A stretch of DNA of 64,000 nucleotides, taken from the NCBI GenBank assembly GCA_027859085.1, contig JAQIBJ010000047.1, positions 1 to 64,000 of the forward strand, read 5' to 3'. A model generated the notes under the pieces. The model saw only the letters and a list, made by a program, of their open reading frames with translations. It was not told where the DNA came from and did not search any database. Numbering within the stretch: the stretch's first letter is position 1; the number at the start of each line of letters is the position of its first letter. Source of the DNA: Mycoplasmatota bacterium. Its GTDB lineage: Bacteria; Bacillota_I; Bacilli_A; Izemoplasmatales; Hujiaoplasmataceae. Shown piece after piece: positions 34,698 to 43,108 of this stretch. The position numbers and the translations under genes are program-made.

Positions 34698-35366
34698 TTA
34701 TTCATCTCCTCCTTCAGTAGAATGTTGTCTTGTTGAAAAATTATTGGTTGAATCAGCATACATTTCCAACACATGAGTATAGTGTAGGTGTTCCATACTA
34801 TCACTATGTGTGATAAGAATAATCGTAATGCCTTGTTTATTTAATGCTTCTATGGTTTCATAGAAGAACGTTTTATTTTGTTTGTCTATTGAAGCGGTGG
34901 GTTCATCAAGAATCAAAACTTCAGGGTTGTTTAACATAGCTCTTACAATAAAGACACGTTGTAATTGACCGCCGGATAAAGAGTTGATGTTTTGGTTTTG
35001 AATATTAAATATCTTCATTTGGTCAAGTAGTTTCAATCTTGTTTGAACACTAACATTGTTTGCACTTGAGACATTTAGCAATTCAGATACGGTGATGGGA
35101 AATTCATAGTTAAAACCATCAAAAGTTTGACTGACATATCCAAACTTGGGCCACTTCTTAAAAGCGGTAATATCTGTTTCGTCTAAAAAGATACTACCAG
35201 GTTTTACGTCGTTTATACCAAGTAAGCATTTGATAAAAGTTGATTTTCCCGAACCATTTTTACCCTTTATGACTAAATAATCACCTTGATTTAAGGTGAG
35301 GCTTAGATTTTTAATGACTGTTTTAATGCCATAACCGAATGTTAATTTGTTAATATATATTTGCAT
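34698..35366 (-). CDS. Zinc/manganese ABC transporter ATP-binding protein
   Basis: A 222-residue ATPase of the ZnuC/MntA type. Walker A GKNGSGKSTFIKCLLG near 35-50, Q-loop YVSQTFDGFNYEFPITVSEL, signature LSGGQLQRVF, Walker B EVLILDEPTASID, switch ITHSDSMEHL. The C-terminus is short and polar. First gene of a two-gene operon, divergent from tmk over 109 bases. GAGGATGG on the minus strand serves as Shine-Dalgarno. Confidence 0.9.
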   Translation of the reverse strand: MQIYINKLTFGYGIKTVIKNLSLTLNQGDYLVIKGKNGSGKSTFIKCLLGINDVKPGSIFLDETDITAFKKWPKFGYVSQTFDGFNYEFPITVSELLNVSSANNVSVQTRLKLLDQMKIFNIQNQNINSLSGGQLQRVFIVRAMLNNPEVLILDEPTASIDKQNKTFFYETIEALNKQGITIILITHSDSMEHLHYTHVLEMYADSTNNFSTRQHSTEGGDE

Positions 35367-35475
35367 ATCGAACCATCCTCAAAATTAATTGTATCATATT
35401 ACTCAATCTTATTAAATAATTATGTTTAAAAAATATGTTATTTATGAGATAATATAACAATAAGCAGGTGATGAA

Positions 35476-36096
35476 ATGAAAGGAAAATTTATTACATTTG
35501 AAGGCACTGAAGGTTCCGGAAAAACTTCTGTCATCAAAGAGATAAAAACACATTATGAAAACTTAGGATTTAAGATTTTAACAACAAGAGAACCCGGTGG
35601 TATTAGAATCTCTGAACAAATTCGTTCAATCCTTTTAGATAAAAACAACCAAGAAATGGATCCAAGAACAGAAGCATTACTTTTTGCGGCTGCGAGACGT
35701 CAACATGTTGTTGAAAAGATTCTACCAGCATTAGAAGAAGGTTATGTTGTTATTTGCGATAGATTTGTTGATAGTTCATTGATTTATCAAGGGGATGCTA
35801 GAGGTATCGGTGTTGATAAAGTTTATGATATAAACTACTTTGCAATTGAAGAAGCTTTACCAGATTTAACAATCTTTGTCGATGTTCGACCTGAAGTGGG
35901 ATTGGAAAGAGTTTTTTCAACGCCCAATAGAGAAGTCAATCGATTAGACCTTGAAAGTTTAGAGTTCCATAAGAAAATCTATAAGGGATATTTAGGTTTG
36001 GTTGAAAAATATGATAGAATAAAGAAGGTCAATGGTGAGAATCCGCTTGATAAAGTGGTTAATGATACCATTGCTTTAATTGACCAAATTTTGTAG
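35476..36096 (+). CDS. tmk: Thymidylate kinase
   Basis: A 206-residue dTMP kinase (ATP + dTMP to dTDP). P-loop FEGTEGSGKTSVIKEI near 7-22, the TTREPGGIRISEQIR substrate motif, DRFVDSSLIYQG, and FVDVRPEVGLERV. GCAGGTGAT precedes ATG. It begins a tight five-gene run (tmk-holB-ricT-trmN6-rsmI). In Bacillus two small genes, darA and yaaR, lie between tmk and holB; here the gap is nine bases. Confidence 0.97.
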   Translation: MKGKFITFEGTEGSGKTSVIKEIKTHYENLGFKILTTREPGGIRISEQIRSILLDKNNQEMDPRTEALLFAAARRQHVVEKILPALEEGYVVICDRFVDSSLIYQGDARGIGVDKVYDINYFAIEEALPDLTIFVDVRPEVGLERVFSTPNREVNRLDLESLEFHKKIYKGYLGLVEKYDRIKKVNGENPLDKVVNDTIALIDQIL

Positions 36097-36105
36097 GAGG
36101 AGCAT

Positions 36106-37137
36106 ATGAGTTATAAGTCATGGGATGAGATTGCACTTGAACAAAAAGTGCCGGCTAAATTATTAAAAAACCATATTCATTTAAATAGATTAAACCATGC
36201 TTATATCTTTGAAGGCGTTAAAGGTACTAGAAAAGCTGAAATCGCTGAATTTTTTTCAAAAGCAATTATGTGTAACAATAAAGATGATTCTGAGAATCCT
36301 TGTCATGAATGTGACAATTGTAAAAGAATTGATTCTGGGGTTCATCCAAATATGTTTATTGTTAAACCTGATGGACAAATGATTAAAAAAGAACAAATTA
36401 AATCATTGATTGAAGAGTTTTCTAAAACCTCTTTAGAATCAGGCCCAAGAATTAACATTATTTATGAAGCAGATAAGTTTAATCTATCTTCAGCCAATGC
36501 ATTGTTAAAAACAATGGAAGAACCTGGAGAAGATATTTATCAAATTATGATTACAGAAAATGTTCAAGCACTTCTTCCAACGATTAAATCAAGAGGGGAA
36601 AAGATTCATTTTAAAGAATTGGATAGAGATATTATTAAAGATAAACTCCAATCTTTAGGCATTGATGCATCTTATGCAAATCCAATTAGTCAATATACTT
36701 CAGACATCTCAGCTGCGATAGAAATTGCCAATGACGGTTTGATGATTGAATTAATTGATTTGGTGATTGACGTATATGAATCAATGGAAGATAATAAAAA
36801 ATCTGTAATTATTACATTTTTAGAAAATGGAGGAAAAGTTATCTCTGAACAATCTAGAGCTGAATTTTTTCTTGATTTAATGATTATTTTTCAAAAAGAC
36901 ATTATTCAATCTAAATTAAAAAATGAGCATTTATGTTTCTATAATCATCATTTTTTGATAGAGAATTTAGCAAAAAAACTTGATTTAAATAAAGCAAAAA
37001 ACCATTTAGAAAAATTGTTGGAACTCTCAAAGAGAATAAAATACAATATTAATATGCCGTTGGCATTTAATCAATTACTAATGGTTTTGGAAAGAGGTTA
37101 TAAAAATGCAACACAAAGTCGTCGCAATCCAATTTAA
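36106..37137 (+). CDS. holB: DNA polymerase III delta' subunit
   Basis: A 343-residue clamp-loader subunit. The P-loop position reads EGVKGTRKAEIAEF, lacking the Ser/Thr after Lys, as in delta' proteins that do not hydrolyse ATP. A zinc module has CNNKDDSENPCHECDNC (four Cys, near 56-72). Then SANALLKTMEEPGEDIYQIM and LPTIKSRGEKIHF. AGGAGG precedes ATG. Its end overlaps ricT by 32 bases. Confidence 0.93.
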   Translation: MSYKSWDEIALEQKVPAKLLKNHIHLNRLNHAYIFEGVKGTRKAEIAEFFSKAIMCNNKDDSENPCHECDNCKRIDSGVHPNMFIVKPDGQMIKKEQIKSLIEEFSKTSLESGPRINIIYEADKFNLSSANALLKTMEEPGEDIYQIMITENVQALLPTIKSRGEKIHFKELDRDIIKDKLQSLGIDASYANPISQYTSDISAAIEIANDGLMIELIDLVIDVYESMEDNKKSVIITFLENGGKVISEQSRAEFFLDLMIIFQKDIIQSKLKNEHLCFYNHHFLIENLAKKLDLNKAKNHLEKLLELSKRIKYNINMPLAFNQLLMVLERGYKNATQSRRNPI

Positions 37138-37951
37138 TTACCTAGGAAAAAAATATTATTTTTCATCAAATGATTTGGATCTAAATAGAAATGATTATGT
37201 GGTTGTGGAAACAATTAGAGGTTTTGAACTTGGTGAAGTTATATCAGATATCATTGATATCAGTGAAAAAGATTTGGTATCACCACTTAAACCTGTTTTA
37301 CGTATCGCAACCCCTGAAGATATAGAAGCGTTTAAACAAAACATGATTGATCAAACACCTATTCTTGATTTGACCGAAGATTTAGTGAAGAAACATAAGC
37401 TTGATATGAAGTTGTTAAATTCAGAATATACATTAGACCGATCTAAACTTATTATTTATTTTACCTCTGATGGTCGAGTTGATTTTAGAGAATTGGTTAA
37501 AGACTTAGCCAATGAGTTCCATGTGCGCATTGAACTGCGTCAGGTTGGCGCAAGAGACGGTGCAAAGATAATTGGCGGTATTGGACCATGTGGAATGCAA
37601 ACGTGTTGCACAAGGTTTTTAAGAGAGTTTGAGCCAGTCACTATTAAGATGGCAAAAACTCAAAATCTTTCATTAAATCCAAGCAATATTTCTGGATTAT
37701 GTGGAAAACTTTTATGCTGTATTCGTTATGAAAACGAGAATTATAAAAACTTTAAAGCAGAAACACCTAATGTTGATTCATTGGTATGGACAAAAGATGG
37801 TCAAGGTAAAGTATTGAAAATTAATTACAGTGAACAAAGTGTGACAGTTATGTTTACACCAGATGATAAAAATACTTATCACATGAGTGATGTGGCTATG
37901 AAAAAAGAAGACTTAGATATTGAAGAAGAATTATCGAGTTTAGAGGATTAA
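37106..37951 (+). CDS. ricT: PSP1-domain protein RicT (YaaT)
   Basis: A 281-residue RicT homologue. In Bacillus, RicT with RicA and RicF forms an Fe-S-bearing complex that helps RNase Y in mRNA processing. The PSP1 domain covers about 55-145; cysteines are in GPCGMQTCCTRFLREFE and GLCGKLLCCIRYEN. GAAAGAGG sits eight bases before ATG 37106, so the 32-base overlap with holB is real. RicA and RicF are not in the window. Confidence 0.93.
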   Translation: MQHKVVAIQFNYLGKKYYFSSNDLDLNRNDYVVVETIRGFELGEVISDIIDISEKDLVSPLKPVLRIATPEDIEAFKQNMIDQTPILDLTEDLVKKHKLDMKLLNSEYTLDRSKLIIYFTSDGRVDFRELVKDLANEFHVRIELRQVGARDGAKIIGGIGPCGMQTCCTRFLREFEPVTIKMAKTQNLSLNPSNISGLCGKLLCCIRYENENYKNFKAETPNVDSLVWTKDGQGKVLKINYSEQSVTVMFTPDDKNTYHMSDVAMKKEDLDIEEELSSLED

Positions 37952-37953
37952 TC

Positions 37954-38709
37954 ATGTCTCAGGTTTACACGCATGATCTATTGGCCTATGATGGCTTGAA
38001 AATAAAACAAACGGATGGTTTGTTTAAATTTTCCATTGATTCTTTGTTATTGGGTGATTTTGTAAGAATCAATCCGAGAACTAAAAAAATTATTGATCTA
38101 GGTTGCGGATTGGGACCGGTTAGTTTTTATTTATCTTTGAAAACAAAAGCACATATTACAGGTGTGGATATTCAAGAAGATGTAATTGAACTTGCAAAAG
38201 AATCAATGAAAATTAATCATCTTGAAGATCAAATTACATTTATACACGAGGATATAAAAAAAGTTTATCAACAATTTCAAACGAATCAATTTGATATTGT
38301 TGTTTGTAATCCGCCGTTTTATAAAACAACTGAAAGAAACCAACAAAATGATCTTGAGTCTTTACAAATCGCAAGACATGAAGTGTTATTAAACTTAGAA
38401 GAACTTTTTTCAGCAACAAAAAGGCTCTTATCAAATGGTGGTATGTTTTACTTCATTCATAGAGTTGAAAGAATGGATGAAATCATATTGGAACTATACA
38501 AACAAAATTTTGTTGTTAAAAGATTGCGTTTTGTTTACACAAAACCTAATAAGCCTGCCAAAATGTTACTTGTTGAAGCCAGGTTTAACGGTTCTATGGG
38601 TTCTTTAGAAATTGAAGAGCCTTTATATATTTATGATGAAAATACTGAATACACAAAAGACATTTTAGATATTTTTCATCTAGGAGATGAAAATTATGAA
38701 AATCATTAA
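37954..38709 (+). CDS. trmN6: tRNA1(Val) adenine-N6 methyltransferase family (YabB/TrmN6)
   Basis: A 251-residue SAM-dependent methyltransferase. SAM motif IDLGCGLGPVSFYLSLK near 45-61, acidic GVDIQEDVIELAKESM, and the catalytic VVCNPPFYKT (N-P-P-F, N6-adenine type). Family order: after ricT, before rsmI, as in Bacillus yabB; the replication inhibitor gene yabA that normally lies between them is absent. It starts two bases after ricT and overlaps rsmI by 14 bases. Confidence 0.9.
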   Translation: MSQVYTHDLLAYDGLKIKQTDGLFKFSIDSLLLGDFVRINPRTKKIIDLGCGLGPVSFYLSLKTKAHITGVDIQEDVIELAKESMKINHLEDQITFIHEDIKKVYQQFQTNQFDIVVCNPPFYKTTERNQQNDLESLQIARHEVLLNLEELFSATKRLLSNGGMFYFIHRVERMDEIILELYKQNFVVKRLRFVYTKPNKPAKMLLVEARFNGSMGSLEIEEPLYIYDENTEYTKDILDIFHLGDENYENH

Positions 38710-39550
38710 GCATTATCAAAATGATAATCCAACTTTATATTTAGTACCCACACCAATAGGTAACTTAGAAGATATTACCTTTAGAGCTTTAAATATATTA
38801 AAAGAAGTGGATATAGTCTTTGCTGAAGATACGAGAACTTCAAGAAAACTATTTACACATTTTGATATAAAAACAAAAATGGATTCATATCATGATCATA
38901 ATGAAGAACAAAAGATGAATGTGCTCATTGAAAAATTAATCAGTGGGAAGAATATAGCGTTGATCAGTGATGCGGGGATGCCATTAATCAGTGACCCAGG
39001 ATATCATTTGGTTCAAAAAGCTATTGAAAAAGATTTTAATGTGGTTGCTTTGCCAGGCGCCAATGCTTTATTACCTGCATTGATTATGTCTGGGATAAAG
39101 ACACAACCATTTGTTTTTTTAGGGTTTTTAGATAATAAAATTAAAAAAAGACACGAGATGATTGAAAGAGTGAAGTATTATCCAGAAACATTAATATTTT
39201 ATGAATCAATCCATCGAGTAAAAGATACAGTAAAAGATTTATTCAATGTATTAGGTGATAGACAATTTACAATCGCTAGAGAAATATCAAAATCTTATGA
39301 AGAAACCATACGTGGTAAATTATCTGAATATGATGAATTAAAAGACTTGAAAGGTGAACTTGTTTTGATTGTGGAAGGTTATACAGGAGAATTAATGGAT
39401 GATAAATTAACTATTATTGAACAAGTTGATTATTTTATTAAACAAGGATTGAAAAAAACAGAAGCAATGAAAAAAGTTTCTCAGATGACACAAATACCTA
39501 AAAATAAAATTTATCAAGAATATTTACATAATAAAATCAAGGAGGAATAG
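38696..39550 (+). CDS. rsmI: 16S rRNA (cytidine-1402 2'-O) methyltransferase RsmI
   Basis: A 284-residue tetrapyrrole-methylase-fold enzyme that 2'-O-methylates C1402 in the 30S P site. YLVPTPIGNLEDITFRAL at the start, FAEDTRTSRKL, ALISDAGMPLISDPGY and VALPGANALLPALIMSG. The ATG at 38696 follows AGGAGA; an in-frame ATG at 38687 overlaps that site and was rejected. The start region overlaps the end of trmN6. Confidence 0.96.
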   Translation: MKIIKHYQNDNPTLYLVPTPIGNLEDITFRALNILKEVDIVFAEDTRTSRKLFTHFDIKTKMDSYHDHNEEQKMNVLIEKLISGKNIALISDAGMPLISDPGYHLVQKAIEKDFNVVALPGANALLPALIMSGIKTQPFVFLGFLDNKIKKRHEMIERVKYYPETLIFYESIHRVKDTVKDLFNVLGDRQFTIAREISKSYEETIRGKLSEYDELKDLKGELVLIVEGYTGELMDDKLTIIEQVDYFIKQGLKKTEAMKKVSQMTQIPKNKIYQEYLHNKIKEE

Positions 39551-39554
39551 TATA

Positions 39555-40094
39555 ATGAAATTTGCATGTTTATTAGCGGATGGCTTTGAAGATGTTGAAG
39601 CGCTAGCATCAAGTGCTTTATTAAGACGCGCAGGTTTTACAGTTGATTTTTATTCTGTATATAATCAAAAAAAAGTGACTGGTGCATATAAAACTGTTGT
39701 CACAGATATCCAATATATGAAAAAATTAAATGTAGACAATTATGATGGATTATTTATTCCTGGTGGAAAAGCAACGTTTAAAATAAGAGATGAACAATCA
39801 GTTAAAGAAGTTGCTAAAGCATTTGATCAAAAGGAAAAATGGATGCTTGCCTTGTGCGCAGCACCTACAGTTTATGGCTTGCTTGGATTACTGGATGGCA
39901 AAAAATATATATCTTATCCAGGGACTGAAAACGAAATGGGAAAAGCCATAAGAGTAGATGAAAAAGCCATAAGAGATGGTAGATATATAACCTCAAGAAG
40001 CGCAGGCACAGTTTATGATTTTGTTTTTGAAATCATCAAAGCAATTAAAGGTGAAGAGGCTTTAAATAAATTCAAAGAAAATATAGTATATTAA
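39555..40094 (+). CDS. DJ-1/PfpI family protein
   Basis: A 179-residue DJ-1/PfpI protein (YajL-like). LADGFEDVEALASSALLRRA with the conserved Glu, DGLFIPGGKAT, and the nucleophile elbow MLALCAAPTVYG with the catalytic-type Cys near residue 98. Such proteins act as chaperones or deglycases against methylglyoxal damage; the exact reaction is uncertain. GGAGGAA precedes the start, four bases after rsmI. It lies where Bacillus has abrB. Confidence 0.92.
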   Translation: MKFACLLADGFEDVEALASSALLRRAGFTVDFYSVYNQKKVTGAYKTVVTDIQYMKKLNVDNYDGLFIPGGKATFKIRDEQSVKEVAKAFDQKEKWMLALCAAPTVYGLLGLLDGKKYISYPGTENEMGKAIRVDEKAIRDGRYITSRSAGTVYDFVFEIIKAIKGEEALNKFKENIVY

Positions 40095-40107
40095 CGAGGT
40101 GGAAAGA

Positions 40108-42057
40108 TTGAAGACATTTTATATTACAACACCAATCTATTATCCGAGCGGTAAGTACCACATAGGTTCTGCTTACACGACTTGTTTATGTGATAGTGTC
40201 AAAAAATACAAACAATTACAAAATTATGATGCAAGATTTCTAACAGGAAATGATGAGCATGGTCAAAAAATGGCTGAGGCTGCAAGCGATAATGGTCGAA
40301 CACCACAAGAACATGTTGATTATATGGCAAAGTTATCTAAAGAATTATGGTCAACGTTAAAAATTGATTATGATGATTTTATAAGAACAACTGAAGAACG
40401 GCACGAAAGTGTTGTTGAAAAAATATTTGAAAAACTTTTAGCAAATGATGATATTTATTTAGGAGAATATTCAGGACATTATTGTTTGTCTTGTGAAGCA
40501 TATTTTACTGAAACTCAATTGTTAGAAGGAAATATTTGTCCAGATTGTGGACGAGAAACAAAAATCCTTAAAGAAGAAACATATTTTTTAAGACTGTCTA
40601 AATATTCTGATCGTCTATTAAAATATATTGAAGATAATCCAGATTTTATTTTCCCTGAATCAAGAAAGAACGAAGTTGTTCAGTTTGTAAAATCAGGGTT
40701 AAATGATTTAAGTGTTTCAAGAACAGCTTTTGATTGGGGTGTGAAAGTTAAATCCAATCCAAAACATGTTATTTATGTTTGGATTGATGCTTTAAGCAAT
40801 TACATTACATCTTTAGGTTATGGTTCAAGTAAAGATGACTTGTTCCAAAAATATTGGATGAATGGTGATGAAGTGGTTCATGTTGTTGGGAAAGACATTC
40901 TAAGGTTTCATGCCATTTATTGGCCAATTATGTTAATGGCTTTAGACTTACCGATAAAATTTAGATTATTTGCCCATGGTTGGTATATGATGAAAGATGG
41001 CAAAATGTCTAAATCAAAAGGCAATGTGATTTATCCAGAACAATTGGTTGAGGCTTATGGGTTGGATGCATTTAGATATTATATTGTTAGAGAATTGTCT
41101 TATGGACATGATGGTGAATTTACTCCTGAAGATTATATTAAAAGAATTAATACAGACTTGGTAAATGATTATGCCAATCTAGTATCAAGAACCATTTCAA
41201 TGGTGAATAAGTACTTTGATGGAACTGTAAAAAACGCTAAGCATGATCATGATTATAAGAAGTTTGAGTTAGAACTAGAAGAAACATCTAAGCATATTTT
41301 TGAACAATACCAACAAGCGATGGATGAATTTAAAATGGCAGAAGCTTTGTCAGAAATATCTGCATTGGTTAAAAGAACTAATAAATTGATTGATGATACA
41401 TTCCCTTGGGATTTAGCAAAAGACGATTCTAAAAAAGATGTATTAGAATCAGTGATGTATCATTTGCTCGAAAGTATTCGTTTAATTACAATTCTTTATC
41501 AACCATTTTTATTAGAAACAACACCTAAAGTGTTTGAAGGATTAAATGTCGGTGAAGGATTAAGAGTTTTTACAAGTTATAAATTTGGTGAAAAATCAGT
41601 TTATCAAGTTGTAAAAAAATTACCTCATTTATTCCCTAGATTAGATGTTGAAAAAGAAAGTGAAAAGATTAAGGTAATGATGGAATCGAACAAACCAAAA
41701 GAAGAAGAAAAAAGAGTATTTGATATGAAATCTGAAATCGAATATGATGATTTTTCAAAATTGGATTTGATTGTTGGTCATATTGATGATGCAAAAGCAC
41801 ATCCGAACGCAGACAAGTTGTTGGTGTTTGATGTGAATACTGGTGATAAAGTAAGAACAATTGTTTCGGGAATTGCAAAATTCTATAAACCGGAAGACTT
41901 GAAAAATACAAATGTGATGGTTGTTGTAAACCTAAAACCAGTAAAATTAAGAGGTATCTTAAGTGAAGGAATGATCTTAAGTGCTGAGGATAAGGATGGA
42001 AATTTGAAGGTTATTGAGTTAAATAATGAATTAGAACCTGGCGATAAAATTAGTTAA
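40108..42057 (+). CDS. metG: Methionyl-tRNA synthetase (TTG start)
   Basis: A 649-residue class I MetRS. N-terminus MKTFYITTPIYYPSGKYHIG with the HIGH-like signature; zinc knuckle CLSCEAYF and CPDCG; KMSKSKGN catalytic loop (near 299-306); C-terminal tRNA-binding Trbp111 domain from about residue 545 (KLDLIVGHIDDAKAHPNADK). TTG at 40108 is preferred: GAGGTGG (40096-40102) ends five bases before it and the protein begins as in relatives. An in-frame GTG at 40099 is part of the Shine-Dalgarno. Confidence 0.95.
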   Translation: MKTFYITTPIYYPSGKYHIGSAYTTCLCDSVKKYKQLQNYDARFLTGNDEHGQKMAEAASDNGRTPQEHVDYMAKLSKELWSTLKIDYDDFIRTTEERHESVVEKIFEKLLANDDIYLGEYSGHYCLSCEAYFTETQLLEGNICPDCGRETKILKEETYFLRLSKYSDRLLKYIEDNPDFIFPESRKNEVVQFVKSGLNDLSVSRTAFDWGVKVKSNPKHVIYVWIDALSNYITSLGYGSSKDDLFQKYWMNGDEVVHVVGKDILRFHAIYWPIMLMALDLPIKFRLFAHGWYMMKDGKMSKSKGNVIYPEQLVEAYGLDAFRYYIVRELSYGHDGEFTPEDYIKRINTDLVNDYANLVSRTISMVNKYFDGTVKNAKHDHDYKKFELELEETSKHIFEQYQQAMDEFKMAEALSEISALVKRTNKLIDDTFPWDLAKDDSKKDVLESVMYHLLESIRLITILYQPFLLETTPKVFEGLNVGEGLRVFTSYKFGEKSVYQVVKKLPHLFPRLDVEKESEKIKVMMESNKPKEEEKRVFDMKSEIEYDDFSKLDLIVGHIDDAKAHPNADKLLVFDVNTGDKVRTIVSGIAKFYKPEDLKNTNVMVVVNLKPVKLRGILSEGMILSAEDKDGNLKVIELNNELEPGDKIS

Positions 42058-42077
42058 CAAAGCGTCGAATATATCTG

Positions 42078-42106
42078 TTGACTTAATCACGCCTAAGTGA
42101 TATTAT
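42078..42106 (+). promoter_or_regulatory. Promoter of rplM-rpsI
   Basis: TTGACT (42078-42083), 17-base spacer, TATTAT (42101-42106). It gives a leader of about 57 bases before rplM. In other Firmicutes this leader binds L13; the stretch ACCCACTAGCTC (42136-42147) could be part of such a site, but I cannot confirm it. Confidence 0.82.
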
Positions 42107-42169
42107 ATTACAGGTACATTTTTATTTTATATAACCCACTAGCTCTTTAATATCTTAAGGAGGTATAAA

Positions 42170-42604
42170 ATGAAAACATTTATGGCAAATGCTAATACAA
42201 TTGAACGCAAATGGTTAGTTGTAGATGCAGCTGGAAAAAAATTAGGTCGTTTGGCAACGGAAGTTGCTACTGTATTGAGAGGAAAACATAAACCAACATT
42301 TACACCACATGTAGATACTGGTGATTATGTGATTATCATTAACGCAAGTAAAATTGTTTTAACTGGTAAAAAATGGAGTGACAAAATGTATTACACTCAC
42401 TCAACATACAACGGTGGTTTAAAAACCAAATCGGCTGAAACATTAATGGCTCAAAAACCTACTAAAATGGTTGAATTAGCTGTTAAAGGTATGTTACCAA
42501 AAGGAAGACTTGGAAGACAAATGTATAAAAAATTATTCGTTTTTGCAGGCGAAGAGCACAACAAACAAGCTCAAAAACCAGAAGTGATGGAAGTGAGAGG
42601 ATAA
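42170..42604 (+). CDS. rplM: 50S ribosomal protein L13
   Basis: A 144-residue L13, an early assembly protein. Starts [20 protein letters not shown], then [36 protein letters not shown] and [27 protein letters not shown] precedes ATG. It is one base from rpsI. In Bacillus it follows truA directly; here about 8.4 kb intervenes, and it has its own promoter. Confidence 0.98.
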   Translation: MKTFMANANTIERKWLVVDAAGKKLGRLATEVATVLRGKHKPTFTPHVDTGDYVIIINASKIVLTGKKWSDKMYYTHSTYNGGLKTKSAETLMAQKPTKMVELAVKGMLPKGRLGRQMYKKLFVFAGEEHNKQAQKPEVMEVRG

Positions 42605-42605
42605 T

Positions 42606-43001
42606 ATGGCAAACAATGTAATGTATCGCGGTACAGGTAGAAGAAAATCATCTGTAGCGAGAGTAATATTAAGACCAGGTGAAGGAAAAATCACGGTAAA
42701 TAAACGAGATTTCGATGAATATATCCCTTCAGCTTTAGCTAGATTAGACGTATCACAACCTTTAGTTTTAACTGCAAACGAAAACACATTTGATATTTCA
42801 GTTAATGTCAATGGTGGGGGAATCATCGGTCAAGCAGGTGCAATCCGTTTAGGAATCACTAGAGCTTTACTCGAAGTAAACCCTGACTATAGAAAAATCC
42901 TAAAACCAGCTGGATTAATTACAAGAGACCCTCGTGCTAAAGAACGTTATAAATACGGACTTAAAAAAGCACGTCGTTCACCACAATTCAGTAAACGTTA
43001 A
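42606..43001 (+). CDS. rpsI: 30S ribosomal protein S9
   Basis: A 131-residue S9 whose C-terminal arginine tail reaches the P-site t[23 protein letters not shown], then [20 protein letters not shown], and the end [17 protein letters not shown] precedes ATG; one base separates it from rplM. Strong terminator follows. Confidence 0.98.
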   Translation: MANNVMYRGTGRRKSSVARVILRPGEGKITVNKRDFDEYIPSALARLDVSQPLVLTANENTFDISVNVNGGGIIGQAGAIRLGITRALLEVNPDYRKILKPAGLITRDPRAKERYKYGLKKARRSPQFSKR

Positions 43002-43016
43002 GAAAATGCCAAATAT

Positions 43017-43050
43017 AAAAACACAGGAACCCACATCCTGTGTTTTTTTT
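43017..43050 (+). terminator. Intrinsic terminator after rpsI
   Basis: AAAACACAGGA (about 43018-43028) pairs with TCCTGTGTTTT (43036-43046) around a 7-base loop, followed by a T run. Confidence 0.92.
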
Positions 43051-43108
43051 GCGTTAATATATTAAAATACACTTATATTTGGTATAATATTTTTATGAGG
43101 TGATAATA

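Noticed and set aside
35436-35459. TGTTAT...ATAACA between the metal ABC genes and tmk as a Zur or MntR box
   Set aside because: The arms are short, AT-rich and do not match known Zur or MntR consensus sequences.
43100-43108. GTG start for the DUF1508 protein
   Set aside because: It is inside the Shine-Dalgarno GAGGTG; the ATG at 43109 has correct spacing.
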